Notes: generated from the letters alone by a model not told the origin. DNA of 64,000 bases from Bemisia tabaci (GCF_918797505.1 NC_092798.1:52758826-52822825); one strand, 5' to 3'. Positions 45,201 to 57,400 are shown, counted from the first letter of the stretch. Numbers and translations are program-made.

Positions 45201-45467
45201 GCGGGCTGATCATTGAAATTGATGAATAAAGCGATAGGCAAAAAGGGTAAAGGGAAGATGGAGCGATCCTACTGGAGGTGGGTTTTTGCAATCGACAATC
45301 AGGTATACGTTATAGACTAACTATCGGTAACCCACGAGAGACCCTATCCTATACATAGTCCATGAGTTTCTCCCTAAGTCTGTGACAAACACTCATTTCA
45401 ATCTGTTGGACCGGTCCACTGTCCCTTTGTCTATCGCTTTGTCTATCAATTTCAATAATCAGCCTGC
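45201..45467. mobile_element. MITE family J, intact copy (TAG flanks)
   Basis: GCGGGCTGATCATTGAAATT and AATTTCAATAATCAGCCTGC are inverted ends, and AAAGCGATAGGCAAA / TTTGTCTATCGCTTTG continue the arms. TAG flanks both ends (45198-45200 and 45468-45470). Confidence 0.88.
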
Positions 45468-45470
45468 TAG

Positions 45471-46420
45471 TGCAATGTATCTTCCTTATGGGGAGTCACT
45501 CTCTCAGAATGTTCTTCTTCCAGTGTTTTACGCTCACACCGACCAGTTTGCCTTCATTGTTCTAGGTAGGCAATGTTGGCTACTTAGAAGCAGCAATAGT
45601 TGCTCGCGGTAGTTTGGTCAGGTTTCTTCGGTTTTAGTAGTGTTATCTCGTTCATTTTTACGTGAGCCTGGTGTTGATTATCGACCATCCTCACACTAGT
45701 GTCACTAAATCAATTTTTTTTTCTATTTTTTTTTCATTGTAGAATTTCAGAAAAATTACTTCCTTTTTAAAAATTAATTGATATTTTCAAGGAGTTTTAT
45801 TTATATTTTTTGGTCTGCTACGAACATCCAGCTTTGCTTGAGTGACTTAGCTTATTAACACGAACAGTGTCAATAATGGTCCTTGTAGCCGGTGAGGTAA
45901 GACTGCGGGCCACTTAGACATGAACCCAGCATCCCTCTCGCGGTGAGGACCTTCCCGCGTCATAAGCATTGCCAAATGTCACTATAAAATCATCTTATTT
46001 TCCGATGTGTTCCGCCTAAAAATATACTCTGCATCACAGTTTGTCGGCGGTGTCGGTAGTGTTGCTAAAATGGGCCTTGCTCGGTGTAGGCGTTCAGGGC
46101 GACGGTCTAAATAGATCATTATTCACTAATAGAGATTACAGCCCTTACGAGTCTTCCCTCGACGACTCTTCATGAAGCAGTACCACCTCCTCCACCCCCA
46201 CCCCCACCTACACCCCTGCCGGCGACCTCTCCGCCCACCGAATATACTCCGAACATCAAATGTCGAGGTCATGCAGGATCTCATGGAGGAGACACAACCT
46301 GTGATAATTGAAAGTGTTGTTCCAGATTGTGCCCAACTCTTGAGAATAATTACGTACACTGTTAAAAATTTCAGAAAGAAATTCGGTGTTTACCTCACTG
46401 TAGAGTCCGTGTAGACAAAA
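45471..46420. other. Unassigned DNA
   Basis: Contains a CCACCCCC-rich tract at 46186-46215. Open frames are short; no gene recognised. Confidence 0.35.
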
Positions 46421-47125
46421 GCGCTAGAGAAATCGCGCATTTTCTGCGATACCGAAATGAAAAACGCGTAATTACTTTTGATTGAACAAATCCACGGTAA
46501 ATACCGCGTACTTTTCGCGATATTTAGATGAAATTCGCATAATTTCTCACTTGTTAACCAGCAGGAGGGTAGCGAGCAACTATTCGAACTCCGGAGTAGG
46601 TATGTGGTATCACGCCTAATTGAAGGAGATACGTAGCTTTACGCCTTTTTCAAAGTACTGACGTTCCGGTATATTGAGCTCGCATACATGTAAAAATCGC
46701 AAATTTTCCTTGAAATTGAGGTGGATAACGGGTAGTTTAAAATCATTATACAAATCGCTGAATACATTGCGTATTTGCCGCGACATAGCGGCGTTTATCG
46801 CGAATGCTCATTTCTTACCAAATGCGCCGGAAAAATCGGGCATTTTTCGGGATACCGAGATAAAAAGCTCGTTATTTTCTTTGGATTTGACAAATCCGTA
46901 GGAAATATCGCGTACTTCTCGCAATATAATGGTGAATATCACGTAATTTCTAGTTTTTTGACGAGCGGAAATCGAGCGAGCAACTATTCGAACACCAGAG
47001 TAGGTACGTCGTACGCGGTATCACGCGAAATTGAGGAGATTCTTAGCTTTTCGCCTTTTTCAAATTACTCACGTTTCATAATATTGAGCTCGCATTGAAA
47101 AAAAAGTCGCAAAATTGAGGTGAAA
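46421..47125 (+). repeat. 404-bp tandem duplication, two diverged units
   Basis: AGAAATCGCGCATTTTCTGC (46427) aligns with AAAAATCGGGCATTTTTCGG (46831), and AGCGAGCAACTATTCGAAC at 46571 recurs at 46975, giving a period of 403-404. Both units are rich in CGCGNNNTT motifs and end with ATATTGAGCTCGCAT. Confidence 0.85.
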
Positions 47126-47246
47126 ATCCTGTGTTTTTTGTGTTCTAGAGTAGCCACCGGAAAATTTGCGTGAGCCACCATAATGAGGTGAATAACGCGC
47201 CCGTTAGGTCACTCCGCAGAGAAAGTAGATGCTTCCCACATCTATC

Positions 47247-47620
47247 GTCATTTCCCTCGCGAAAGAACGTACATTCATTTGGACGTATTCTATCAAACGG
47301 AAATGTGCATTAAGATATGAGCCCTGAGACCCTAAGAATATACGCATAACAGGGCTCACGTCAAAATGCACATAGTTCCGTTTGGCAGAAATACGTCCAT
47401 TTAAGCTTTGCCAACTTTCCCTCGCAAATTGCAGTTTAACTAGGAGAATCTTGGGTACTTCTGACTGAGATTGTCACTGATTTTTCCTCTGATCTCGTGC
47501 AAAAATCAGAGATTTTTTGGATAAAAATTGCTCAGGTACATTCTCGTGAAAATTGAATTGTATTAGTCGATTTTGCAACCTTGGAATGGAGTTACGCTTT
47601 TTCGTGTGGGATGTAATTTC
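47247..47620 (+). repeat. Repeat family E, copy 2, interrupted by a family B MITE
   Basis: CTCGCGAAAGAACGTACATTC, then the B element, then GCTTTGCCAACTTTCCCTCG..CTCGTGCAAAAATCAGAG..GATTTTGCAACCTTGGAATGG, parallel to the 37.5-kb copy. Confidence 0.75.
47280..47399. mobile_element. MITE family B, copy 3, nested in family E
   Basis: TGGACGTATTCTATCAAACG..GATATGAGCCCTGAG..AACAGGGCTCACGTC..TTTGGCAGAAATACGTCCA. Confidence 0.9.
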
Positions 47621-47802
47621 AGTTCTGATTAAAGTAGTGGAAATATGCGAAAGTATAACTTTGATCGCCAATGTAAACTTGAGAGAGTATGACAATAGTG
47701 ACCGCTACAGGGACTTGATTTCAGCAGAAATATTCTTGAATTTGCCGTCAAGAATAGCGCTCTCTTGAATCAAGCAGAAATTACATGGAAATAAAAAGCA
47801 CT

Positions 47803-47880
47803 GGATTGTTGGCTGATATGGACATTTCCAATTAATTGTGGTAGCTCCCCAATAAATTAGGTTACTATAGCCCAAATATT
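47803..47880 (-). repeat. Copy of the repeat at 51.4-51.6 kb, opposite orientation
   Basis: GGATTGTTGGCTGATATGGA..CATTTCCAATTAATTGTGG is the reverse complement of the right end of the 51369-51582 repeat. Confidence 0.7.
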
Positions 47881-48354
47881 GCGTCACCGTACACGGCGTT
47901 ACACTGTTTTCCAGTGTATACTTATATTACAAGAAAAGTCGTTCATATTGGCAGAAATCTGCTTCATTCAAGCGAGTTTATCCTTGATTTAAGTGCGAAA
48001 ATCTTACCGACGGAAAATTTTAAGCATTGATCTTTTCCCAGTGTAATGCCTTCAAACCCCTTTCCTTCCTACGTTGGCAACGCTCGCACACTTTCCAGCG
48101 AACTGAGAAATTAACAGGAAGATCTATGAAGTTTCCCGGGATTCTGGCAACTTGGCGCTTAATGAAGCAACCAGCGCGACGCAACCAGACCAACTTGAGA
48201 CTTGCGGTTGGAAACGACACGTTAAGATGTTCTGCCCTCGAATTTCACCCTGGCGCGGGGGAGGGGAGCCAAAGGGCACCGCAGAAGACGCCTGATGAAT
48301 TTCATCGACGGACAGAGAAGACATGAGCGTCATTGTGCCGCGACAAGTGCTACA
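47881..48354. other. Unassigned DNA
   Basis: Overlapping open frames of 66-99 codons on both strands near 48020-48400; none recognised. Confidence 0.35.
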
Positions 48355-48613
48355 TACTGCCGTGCTAAGGAAAAACGCCGTATGAACCTTCAGGCGTTGC
48401 AAAATTTCCTATGATAAAACGCGAATTTTCTAGTAAATTTATGAATATTCTCCTCCCAATTTTTCAGATAATTTAGTTCGCAATTTTACCGAAAGTTTCT
48501 GAAAATTTAAAGGAAAAATATTTATAACTTTCGTATAAAATAAGCATTTGATCGAAGGAAATTTGACAACTCTCGAATGTTCATACGGCGTTTTTCCTCA
48601 GCATGGCAGCATA
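48355..48613. mobile_element. MITE family D copy (complete)
   Basis: TACTGCCGTGCTAAGGAAAA..TATGAACCTTCAGGCGTTGC and AAGGAAATTTGACAACTCTC..TTTTTCCTCAGCATGGCAGCATA. Confidence 0.9.
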
Positions 48614-49330
48614 CACCGAGTGACCGAGCGCCTGGCGAAAGATTAAAATATTACCGGATTCGAGAGAGGAGCCCCAGACAACAATTATAAATAAAATGTC
48701 CTTCCCCGTGTCACGTACTCCAACAGCGGCAAAAAAGCCCCCCGTCCGGTCCTCTCCATTCAAACTCAACGCAACCGGATCCTCTTGAGCCCTAATCCGC
48801 ACTCGTCCTCACGGGCTCCAGGGCTCACCGAGTGCGGAACATGGTGGGTTTTAGGCTCCCGCGATCCTATCTCGGAAAATACCAAAATGGCGGGTGGCGG
48901 GTGGCGGCAAAGGGAGCAATTATTCTGTGGCGTCTAGTTCCCGGCTACTGTGCAGTATTCTTCGAAAACGAAAATATATATCATGCGGGAAAGGCGAGTC
49001 GTGCCTCGGTATCGAAAACCGGAATCGGGGGGACGCGGGGTACGCTGTGGGGGGAGAGGGGGGCAGGGGGGCTCGGAGAACAATGCAACGGTGGCTCCTC
49101 CGAGCAGAGCCAGCAGGATTCCCGAAAAGGAATAATGATTCTGCCATGGATTTGCCTCCCCCCTCCGTCTTTACGGGGGACTGCGGGGGGGTTGAGATTT
49201 TGAATTTGTCACCATGTGCCCACTCATTATGTCCCGCGTTTTCGGCCCCCCAAATCGCGAGGACGTATCGCGTCGTTTAGGAGCTTTTCCCCGTCGATTG
49301 ATGTGCGAAACGTTGCAGGAACGAAAATCT
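48614..49330. other. Unassigned DNA with GC-rich patch
   Basis: 48780-49200 is GC-rich with G-tracts at 49026-49075; plus-strand open frames of 61-128 codons and minus-strand ones overlap each other and are unrecognised. Confidence 0.35.
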
Positions 49331-49464
49331 GACTATATTTTGCTATTAGAAATTAATATTTTATGGTTTATCTGTAAAAACGCGCGACTGTATAGGGTGA
49401 CTGATGACACATACGCTGTTTTCGTAATGAGTGAAACATAGCAGTTCCATATTAGAAAATATCG
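49331..49464. mobile_element. MITE family A, copy 6
   Basis: ACTATATTTTGCTATTAGAA / TTCCATATTAGAAAATATCG inverted ends; interior ATCTGTAAAAACGCGCGACT. Confidence 0.7.
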
Positions 49465-49556
49465 TCCAATTGCAATTTCAACTGATAGGGCAATTTTGTC
49501 TTTCTTCTTGCGGAGCATAGAAAAATTTACAGGAAAAAACTGTATTCCTTCGTATA

Positions 49557-49561
<5 letters not shown>

Positions 49562-49595
<34 letters not shown>
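49562..49595 (+). repeat. Poly(T) run, 34 bases
   Basis: Uninterrupted T run; length may be uncertain in assembly. Confidence 0.8.
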
Positions 49596-49598
<3 letters not shown>

Positions 49599-49743
49599 CG
49601 GAGATCATAGTATTTTTTACGACTCTTTTCTGAGATTTGAAACTAAAGAGAAACATATTTTTTTAAAGTAATCATTAGTTTAATTATTGCAGCATTCCTC
49701 ATACTTAAACATGTGTATTCTTAAGCAAGGTGGAGAAATGGTG

Positions 49744-49790
49744 CTGGGTCCACACCGTTTTGCGGGGAAATCAAAGCCAAGAAATTCCAA
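49744..49790 (+). repeat. Left-end fragment of MITE family I
   Basis: GGGTCCACACCGTTTTGCGG..AAATCAAAGCC matches the left arm of the 44.8-kb copy; no right arm found. Confidence 0.6.
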
Positions 49791-51368
49791 AAATTACTTA
49801 AAATTAGTGTTTTTTCTCGTTTGTATTCTTATATTAAGTTATTGTATTGTAACTTCTCCACTTATTGATGAATTTAAAAGCCAAGGATATTTTCGTGCTA
49901 AGTTCACTTGAAAAGTAAATTGAGAAAATCAAATTTCAAATACTTGCCAGTTCACCATCACAATTGCAGCAATGACCGTAAAATGAACCACTGGCAAGAT
50001 TGCGGTGTTACTTCATAATTTGCTGCATGAAATGTTCTTCGAAATGTGACAACATAAATTAATTTTAATATTTTCTCATGCTTGTAGATTATTATAAGTT
50101 CCATAGAGCTGATAAAGGTAATTTTTGGCTATCGAGGGTTGAGAATCTCTTCAGGTAACGTCTCTTCGCTGTCTTTGATTTTTTTAATTTTATTCATCGT
50201 CACGAAGAACTTAGGACTCTCATCAAATTTTGAAACTGAGGCCGTGTAGCGGCCAAGAAGCGACCCCCTATTGACACTTGAACACCTCCGCAAGGATTCA
50301 ATAATTTCCCTGTTGGTGTCACAATTTGGCAGCCGCCAACAACAGTTTGGTGGAAACGTTCTCGGAGCGACATGGTTTAATAATGAGCAGTTAGGAATCT
50401 TTTATCTTGTTTTCAACATTTTATTTCATTTTTATGACGGCCCACTTTATGACGCGGACCTCCTGTGACGAGGGGGGAGGGGGGACCGGGTCGGTAGCTC
50501 GTGCTGGATTTGGTGTCCCCCTCCCCGCCCCCCGCCACCATGCCCTCCCCCCACACCCACGGGAGAGGTGGACGCCGAATTTGTGAGGTGGGTCTCGGAA
50601 CAATGGAATACTTCATCATCGGTCGCACAATTCGAATTCGGGGAGAGAAAAAATTGGACTCCCGTGGACCATTGTTCCAAGCGGGATTCTTAGCGATCAT
50701 GTGTCCCGGTCATCGATTGTGGTCCTCTTTATGTCAATACCGCCCGAAAAACGAAAAGACGAAAACGAAAAGACGAAAAACATGGATGCGAATATTTTGA
50801 GCCGTGTCCGGCTCCGGCGCCTCATCCTAGTGAGTAACCGGCTACGTGGCTCCCACAGCTTATTTAATATCCAATGCAAAATAAGCTGGATCTTCAGAAA
50901 GATGATTAGATAAAATGGATGATCAGGTACATGCACCAGATTTGACCCGCAATAAGATCAGCGATAATCACGAAACTATGATTGTTGCGTTAAAAAATTG
51001 GTACGAGTAAACACTATAAGAGGGTAATCTAGCAGTAGCGGAGCCATGAGGAAGGGGATCTAAGGGGGTCTGACAATGAGCCCCCATGGTGAAAATACTT
51101 GGAAAACCATGCAACTTAATATAACTTAGCTTTGACTTTTCCCGCGCAACCCCAGTCCGTGGAACCAATTCGTCCAAACTGCGCTCGAGTGGACAAGGCC
51201 TTATTACATACATTCTCTAAGTAATAATCTGTCTTCGATGTCATGATTACAAGGGATTAACATACTGAATGGAAAATATGGTCTGATTTGTCAAACTGCA
51301 CTGTATGAATGTTCGGTGCGATATCATGAGGAAAAAGAAAAGTTTTTGGATTTATCCCCTAAAATTAT
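49791..51368. other. Unassigned DNA
   Basis: Contains a GC-rich patch at 50465-50600 and a short ACGAAAAG tandem tract at 50746-50782. Open frames unrecognised. Confidence 0.35.
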
Positions 51369-51582
51369 GGTGCTACCCCAATTTATTGAATGATATAGCC
51401 ATTTACAATTAACTATGGTAGTGCCGCAACTCTGCAACATTTGGGTTCGTAGCCCAACCTAATTTATTGGTTTACCACCACAATTGATCGAGGTACTGCC
51501 ACAATGAATTGGGGCACCACTACAATTAATTGGGGTACTACCACAAGTAATTGGAAATGTCCATGTCATCCAACAACCCTGA
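51369..51582 (+). repeat. Imperfect minisatellite of CAATTAATTGGGGTACTACCA type
   Basis: About eight degenerate repeats of roughly 20-24 bases built on (CA)AATTNATTGG(GGTA)(C/G)TACC. Its right end recurs inverted at 47803-47880. Confidence 0.75.
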
Positions 51583-52737
51583 CTTTTTTTTTTTTATTTT
51601 TCATTTTCTAATTCCTTCACAATCGTTTTTGTTTATTCGAGTATGTCCTTACTAAGATTATACTTTCTCAAATGCACTGCAATGACCTTCCACCAATTAC
51701 TAGTGCAAGGCTGGAGGGCTCAGGCTTCTTCAGTTATTTCTTCTTTGCCCGCATAACTTTTCAAGCGTGGCGGAATGTAAATTGCATACTCCACGATATG
51801 AAGGGAAAATGCTGAAGGCGATGCAGCAGGAGTTACGTTTGGCGTTTCAGAATGCTTAAGAGAAAAGTTCACTAATTTTGAAATAATGCATATTTTATTT
51901 AAGAATTTTTGCAACGTTTAAAATGAGTATCTATAACATCTATCATACGCCGTTCTCCATTTTGCTCTCTGTGTCAACATTCTCCCATACAATCAACCAT
52001 ATTTTGCAAACTTGTCCAAAAACCTATGCCTAAACCTAACATATTCACGCATCAAAATTCAAAACCTCTCTCCCAAACATCCATCCTTCAAAGATGATCC
52101 AAAGGTAATTACCGAAATTTTAAAGCGCTCTTCAAGCAAGTAAATTTAAAAATTGTATGTGAATTCCTGGTCTCCAACGTTAACAGCTTAGTTGCTGACC
52201 ATCGTGATTTGACTGACTAATTAACTCCTTTTGATTTCGTTTAATACATCTGAATGAAATTTGAACTGAGTTTAGCGGCAAGGAAATTTATTTTTCAAAG
52301 TTCACAAATGACATATTTGCCATTGATTTCTTTCAGCAAATACGTGATTTTACAAATCTGTCTAAGCACTTGGCTCCTTTGTGAAAAACTCGGTCAAATG
52401 GTGCAATTCTCCAACAATGTGGCACCAAAGGTAACTCTGGCAAGCGCCCATCAATCGCCAGGAAACCGTTTGGTCGCGACGAGGGAATTTCTTTAGCTTT
52501 CCCGCCCATTGTCAGCTTTTTTTGAGGGTCTTCTTCGGAATTGCGCTGAGTGCCGTCTTAATGCGAATATCTCGGAGCGCAAATAAAATGCGAGAACAAA
52601 CTGCGTGCTGCGAATTAAACAATTTAAAAAGCGCAAATGACCAGACGTCCTGTTTTTCGCTCATTCCTTCGATTCCGTATTTTACTCGTTTATTTTTTGA
52701 TGGTGATTCAGAGTTTTTTCCTCAATCGCAACATTTT
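51583..52737. other. Unassigned DNA
   Basis: AT-rich; no recognised gene or repeat. Confidence 0.35.
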
Positions 52738-52857
52738 GTCGCTCCCCTGACGTGAGGGCGTAACTGGTTCTTAAGATGAGCCCTACCGTCCATATAACTT
52801 TATGTTTTTCAAGGCTCACGTGTAAATCGAGGTACGCCCTTACGCCAAAGGAACGAC
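52738..52857. mobile_element. MITE family C copy (well preserved)
   Basis: GTCGCTCCCCTGACGTGAGG..GATGAGCCCTACCG..AAGGCTCACGTG..CGCCCTTACGCCAAAGGAACGAC. Confidence 0.82.
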
Positions 52858-52867
52858 GATTTGAATA

Positions 52868-52932
52868 TGTTTATGCTAAAAGGATCTATGTGCATAGGGT
52901 TTGCTCGCAACATAGCTCCTTTTAGCACATCC
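52868..52932. repeat. Small palindrome, family L, copy 2
   Basis: TTTATGCTAAAAGGATCTAT..GTTGCGAGC..ATAGCTCCTTTTAGCACA, immediately next to the family C element. Copy 1 likewise abuts another element (family A at 25.8 kb). Confidence 0.75.
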
Positions 52933-53072
52933 ATTTGTGCAAACCGACTACGGGACTTTTCAACCTTTTGGCATAAGAATCGTAGACTGATCTGCATTTT
53001 CTTCTTATATTCCTTCCCTTTCTCTCCCAAATCTAAAGTCATGATCAGTCATTTGCAATAATCAACTTTTTC

Positions 53073-53073
<1 letters not shown>

Positions 53074-53110
<37 letters not shown>
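53074..53110 (+). repeat. Poly(A) run, 37 bases
   Basis: Uninterrupted A run; length may be uncertain in assembly. Confidence 0.8.
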
Positions 53111-53111
<1 letters not shown>

Positions 53112-53232
53112 GAGTATACTTTAACGGGTTTTTCCCTCATTCAAATGAGAGTAGTGTTACGGATATACATTACGTAAAAATGTTCAATTTTTTTGTTTTA
53201 GATGTTTAATAAAGATTTTACATTAGTTGGAG

Positions 53233-53459
53233 CGCGTTAAGCAGAAAGAAACCAAGCCACATCAGCTAATGCCAAATTTAATTGGGCAATTTAATTTTTT
53301 ACCCGAAAACGGATTTTTGTGTAAATTTCGGTGAATTTTCTGCATAGTACGAAGCAACTTCTTCAAAAGGAATCCTCACAAACGTTCCTTGTAAAAAATA
53401 AATTGCCCGCAGTTAAAGGCAATAGGTGATGTGGCTTGGTTCCTTTCTGCTAAAACGCG
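53233..53459. mobile_element. MITE family P with about 31-bp ends
   Basis: CGCGTTAAGCAGAAAGAAAC..CAAGCCACATCA at the left and TGATGTGGCTTGG..TTCCTTTCTGCTAAAACGCG at the right. GGGCAATTTAATTTTTTAC / AAATAAATTGCCCG form a second inverted pair inside. Confidence 0.9.
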
Positions 53460-54469
53460 GTCCAGTTATTCACAATGATCAATGATCAGATTTTGTGGTC
53501 CTATGTTGTTTCTATGTTTAGTGTCGTTCTGGTGTGCTGATCATTACCAACAAGTCTTTATCTCGCTGAGCTTAGTTTGACTGAAATGCATTGAGTTGAA
53601 TTGAAAAAAATGAGTCCAGTAAAGAATAAGTTGGAAGTCATTTTGATTTCAACTAGTCATTGGTTTTCTCCTGTCAATAGTCAAAGTTAAGAAAAAATAT
53701 TTTAAGCCTGAAATTAGTCGTTTATTGTCCTCCATACCGAGTGTCACGGAGAAGTAGACTTCAGACCTTTTTTTCTTGTCTTAAACTTGAAGCGCTGAAA
53801 ACTTGACACTTTAAAATGTGCGCCTCACGCATACTCGGTCCAGTTCATGAATCACTTTCAGAAGTAAATGCAAACCTACACTTAATGTATAGAAATGTAT
53901 TCAAATATTCTCTGTTAACTTGCCTAGGAAGTGATAATAGAACGAGAATGAACACTTAATTTTCTATCTCTGATCGAAAAAACTTGAGTTTGAAAAACTT
54001 GATTCATGACACGTGACAACAATGGGCGAGAGCAAAGTTAGTATTCTTTCAAATTGACCTGGAACTTGACCTCTGATGGACCTCCACATCCAGACCCAAG
54101 TGGTATATGATTTAATAAGCCGGATAGCATTGGTGGTTCTGTTCGTGCCCTATTGATCGAAAACAAAAGTACAATTGAGAAAAAGCGACCGTGAGGGTTT
54201 AAAAAGGATGGCGCTAATTCGTCTCTAAACAGGGATTTAAACTCGCCCTTGCTTAAACGTCGGCAGACTGTTGCTAAATTGAACATCAAAATCCGTATAC
54301 TACACTCAGTTTCAAATTTAACGTCAGTTTGGGGGCCCCCTCATGAAATAATCAAATGGATCGCAGTTGGTTCCAAACGGTAAGATTACCCTCTTAATAG
54401 TCTTTAATTAGAATGTGCCTGAAAACTAATCGGTACCTTCTTAAAACGGAAAAATTATCAGAAATGAAA
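53460..54469. other. Unassigned DNA
   Basis: About 1 kb, AT-rich; an 83-codon minus-strand frame near 54038-54289 is unrecognised. Confidence 0.35.
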
Positions 54470-54732
54470 TATATCGATGGTGAAACTACCAAACCACGTA
54501 TCTCGTTTGCGGTGTCTAAAAATCTCCGCTCTCATTTTATTTTTCTGGAGGAGAACAATTCAATATTATTCCTTGAAGTTTTTACAGAATTTTCTTCGCA
54601 CTGAGAAGAAAAATCACGGAAGTTTTCAAGAATTGACGTTGAGTACTTTCCCATTTAAAAATTAAAGTATGGCAGGAAGTCTGCGACGTCGCAAACCGAG
54701 ATACGTGGTTTGGTAGTTTCACCGTCGATATG
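54470..54732. mobile_element. MITE family R with long inverted ends
   Basis: ATATCGATGGTGAAACTACC..CCACGTATCTCG at the left and CGAGATACGTGG..GGTAGTTTCACCGTCGATAT at the right are near-perfect inverted copies of about 40 bases. Several overlapping open frames here are element-derived. Confidence 0.9.
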
Positions 54733-55540
54733 TAGTTTACTGAAGGAATAAGGCGCTACTGTAGAAGGTGGTAGACTGCATAAGTGTGGTCTACGGGTGA
54801 AAATAACTTTTTCCCCCTTTTTCACCCTAACGTTCTTCCCCCAAAGTGCTTCCATCAGACAAAGCAATGACCTCTCCCAAATTTTTGGGGAACGCTGCTC
54901 CTCCATAATTTTTAACTGTAAATTCAGCCACGGTCTTGAAAATATCGAAATCTCAAGTTAAAGGGGGATTTTAAGGGTCCAGGATGGACTTTTTTTGAGG
55001 CAAATATATTCATGAGACAAAAAAGGAAAATTTTTTTCTTTTCTATAGTCTTATTGTCATTATGCCCCTTTCGTATGTGTCGACTTCATTATATTTAATC
55101 AGTCGAAATTTCCCCTGAAGTACAATTCACAACGTGCCATTTCCTCTTCTAAAAAATAGCAGTCAAAAATGTAAGAAGTATTGGCTTGGTGGAATGGTGG
55201 CGAAGTGCTACATAGACAAAGGACAATAGATAATTTTCAGGAAAACATATATTCATTCAAACTTAAAACATGGTTTGAAGCTTTTGTAGAGACATTTTTG
55301 TAAGGAAGACTGTTTTTTACACTATTACATTCCGCTATTAATTTGTAAACTCCAACTTTCTGTCCCCAACGGTGTTGCTTAGCTACCGAACAGCTTTGGA
55401 CCTGTATTCATGTTGAATGAACGTAAGTTCTTCTTGCAAACTTTGCAACCTTCGCTTTTCAGCACTTGACAACTAAAGCAATAATTCCCATCAAATAGGT
55501 ACAAGAAAAGAATGTGATCTGAGTTCAGTTTGAAAAATGT
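54733..55540. other. Unassigned DNA
   Basis: AT-rich; nothing recognised. Confidence 0.35.
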
Positions 55541-55884
55541 TAATCTGGCAAGTATGTGGGGGGTGATACGCGAGCGAGGCCTGATTGGACTCAATGCACG
55601 GGGCCAGATTTGACCTATGGCGGAGACCTGGGCCCGGGGCTGGAGCCCACACAATGGTGTCACTTTTGTATCAGAGCGCAGGCGCAGGGGCCGTGATTGG
55701 CCGGCCGACATGACGGCTCCCAAATGTAATTATTCATATTTTTCCTCCTATCGCCACGTCAATCTTCATCAAAAGCTTCCTTTGTCACTGCGATAGACCA
55801 TTGGCGCACCGCAGCGATCCTATCTGATGGTCGCCGCGCGCCGTTCAACCACGGCCACGACGGCCGCATGGGAGCCTCGAACAA
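55540..55884. promoter_or_regulatory. CpG-richer unique block with CCAAT-type motifs
   Basis: Contains CTGATTGGAC, GTGATTGGCC and CCATTGGCGC (CCAAT on the minus strand) within about 230 bases, plus GGCCGGCC and GCGCGCCG. Could be a promoter or regulatory patch; no adjacent gene is visible. Confidence 0.3.
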
Positions 55885-56009
55885 TTGGACGTATTTTGCC
55901 AAACGGAAGTATGTGCATTAAGACATGAGCCCTGAGACCCATAAGAATATATGCGTAACAGGGCTCACGTCATAATGCACATAGTTCCGTTTAGCAGAGA
56001 TACGTCCAA
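55885..56009. mobile_element. MITE family B, copy 4
   Basis: TTGGACGTATTTTGCCAAAC..GACATGAGCCCTGAG..AACAGGGCTCACGTC..TTAGCAGAGATACGTCCAA; ends intact. Confidence 0.92.
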
Positions 56010-57146
56010 TCAGACGTGATAACGTCACTCTCACTATATGTATTCCTCGTTCGGGTCATGGATTCATTGTACTCATTTATGATTTTATACGCCATTGAAA
56101 AAATATTCGGGTCCACCCTAATTGTCGTATCGGATATCGGATGACTGGGGCTTTAAAGAACACTCGCTCTTCAAGGGGCAAAAAATGAGAACAAGTCAAT
56201 CCTATAAAAAAGGAGAGGAGCTCATAAAGTCGTTTCTTAGGCCAAAGCACCTAACTTCATTATAAGGTGGAAAAAATGACTCTGATTTAATTTTTCTTAG
56301 AAATATTGTTGAGCATTTTATGTTAAAAATGTGATTGAATTTTGCTCGTGATGAAAGGAAAAATTTATGAAACGCTCAGTTAGCAGCATTTAACAGTTTC
56401 TCAGCAAAAACGAAGTTTTCCAGCGGAAAGTTAACAGCGATGACAACAGTTCTGTCATGTTATTTACCCATCCGAATGAAAACTCTCATTGAACTATTTC
56501 AAATTCTTGACTAGAATCCGTCATTTCCTAGTCAAGCATGTAACTTTATTCTAAATTTACAAAATTTGCAATTTACACAAATATGATTGTGTAAGATTGA
56601 ATCAAGCTTTAATTAATATTTGCGGGTTATTTATTTTAAAAAAAATTTTCAGTGAAATTTTCAGTCAGAAAAACCTACGAGTATCCATGTAAAAACACAG
56701 TATGTAAGTGGACATTTTGTGAAGTTGGAAATTAGTTACGTTCTTTTGTCCGTGAGGTGACGAATTGAGGCATAAAAATGCTCCAATAGGCATACCTCTT
56801 CTAGTTAGATGAAACTCTAACCAAGATTTTCAACCAACTTTTTTTTACTTTTTAATGTAACCGATCTTCTTTTCTCAGCATATATGGAACGTTAACTGAT
56901 AACATTAACTGAAATAGATCCAAAAGTATCATCCCACTTTTGAAGGTGATAAATCGTGAGAGGATTTTCCCCTATCAAACACTCACATTACTTCCGTCAG
57001 CGAATCGTTTATTGAATATGATGCAGTGTGAGAACCATCGCGTGAAACGTCGATGCTCTTTCAAAATCCGCATGAGATGCAACTATCACTATAAATAAAA
57101 TGGAAAAGGATAGCCAATACTCGCGCTTGTGAAAGGCCAGGAACCA
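56010..57146. other. Unassigned DNA
   Basis: AT-rich; no recognised gene or repeat in about 1.1 kb. Confidence 0.35.
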
Positions 57147-57400
57147 TCTGAAGAAATAAAATCGTATGAACATTCCAACATTGCCAAATGTCCTCCGAAT
57201 TGAAAATATTTACACCTGAAAAATACAAATATACATAATTTGACTCCAATTTTTCAGAGAGATTTATTCGCAATTACAGTCTATATATCTGAAAATTTCT
57301 AGGTAGACTATTCTTAACTTTGCTTAAAATTATGAATTATATTTTTGGAAATTTTGCAACATTGAAATACTCTTACGGCGTTCCTCCCTAGGGCGGCATT
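57147..57400. mobile_element. MITE family D copy (diverged)
   Basis: AATCGTATGAACATTCCAAC..TTGCCAAATGTCCTCCG and TTGGAAATTTTGCAACATTG..CTTACGGCGTTCCTCCCTAG. Confidence 0.7.

Noticed and set aside
54413..54906. Overlapping 62-83 codon frames sharing a peptide on both strands
   Set aside because: The shared peptide is the translation of the inverted ends of the family R MITE.
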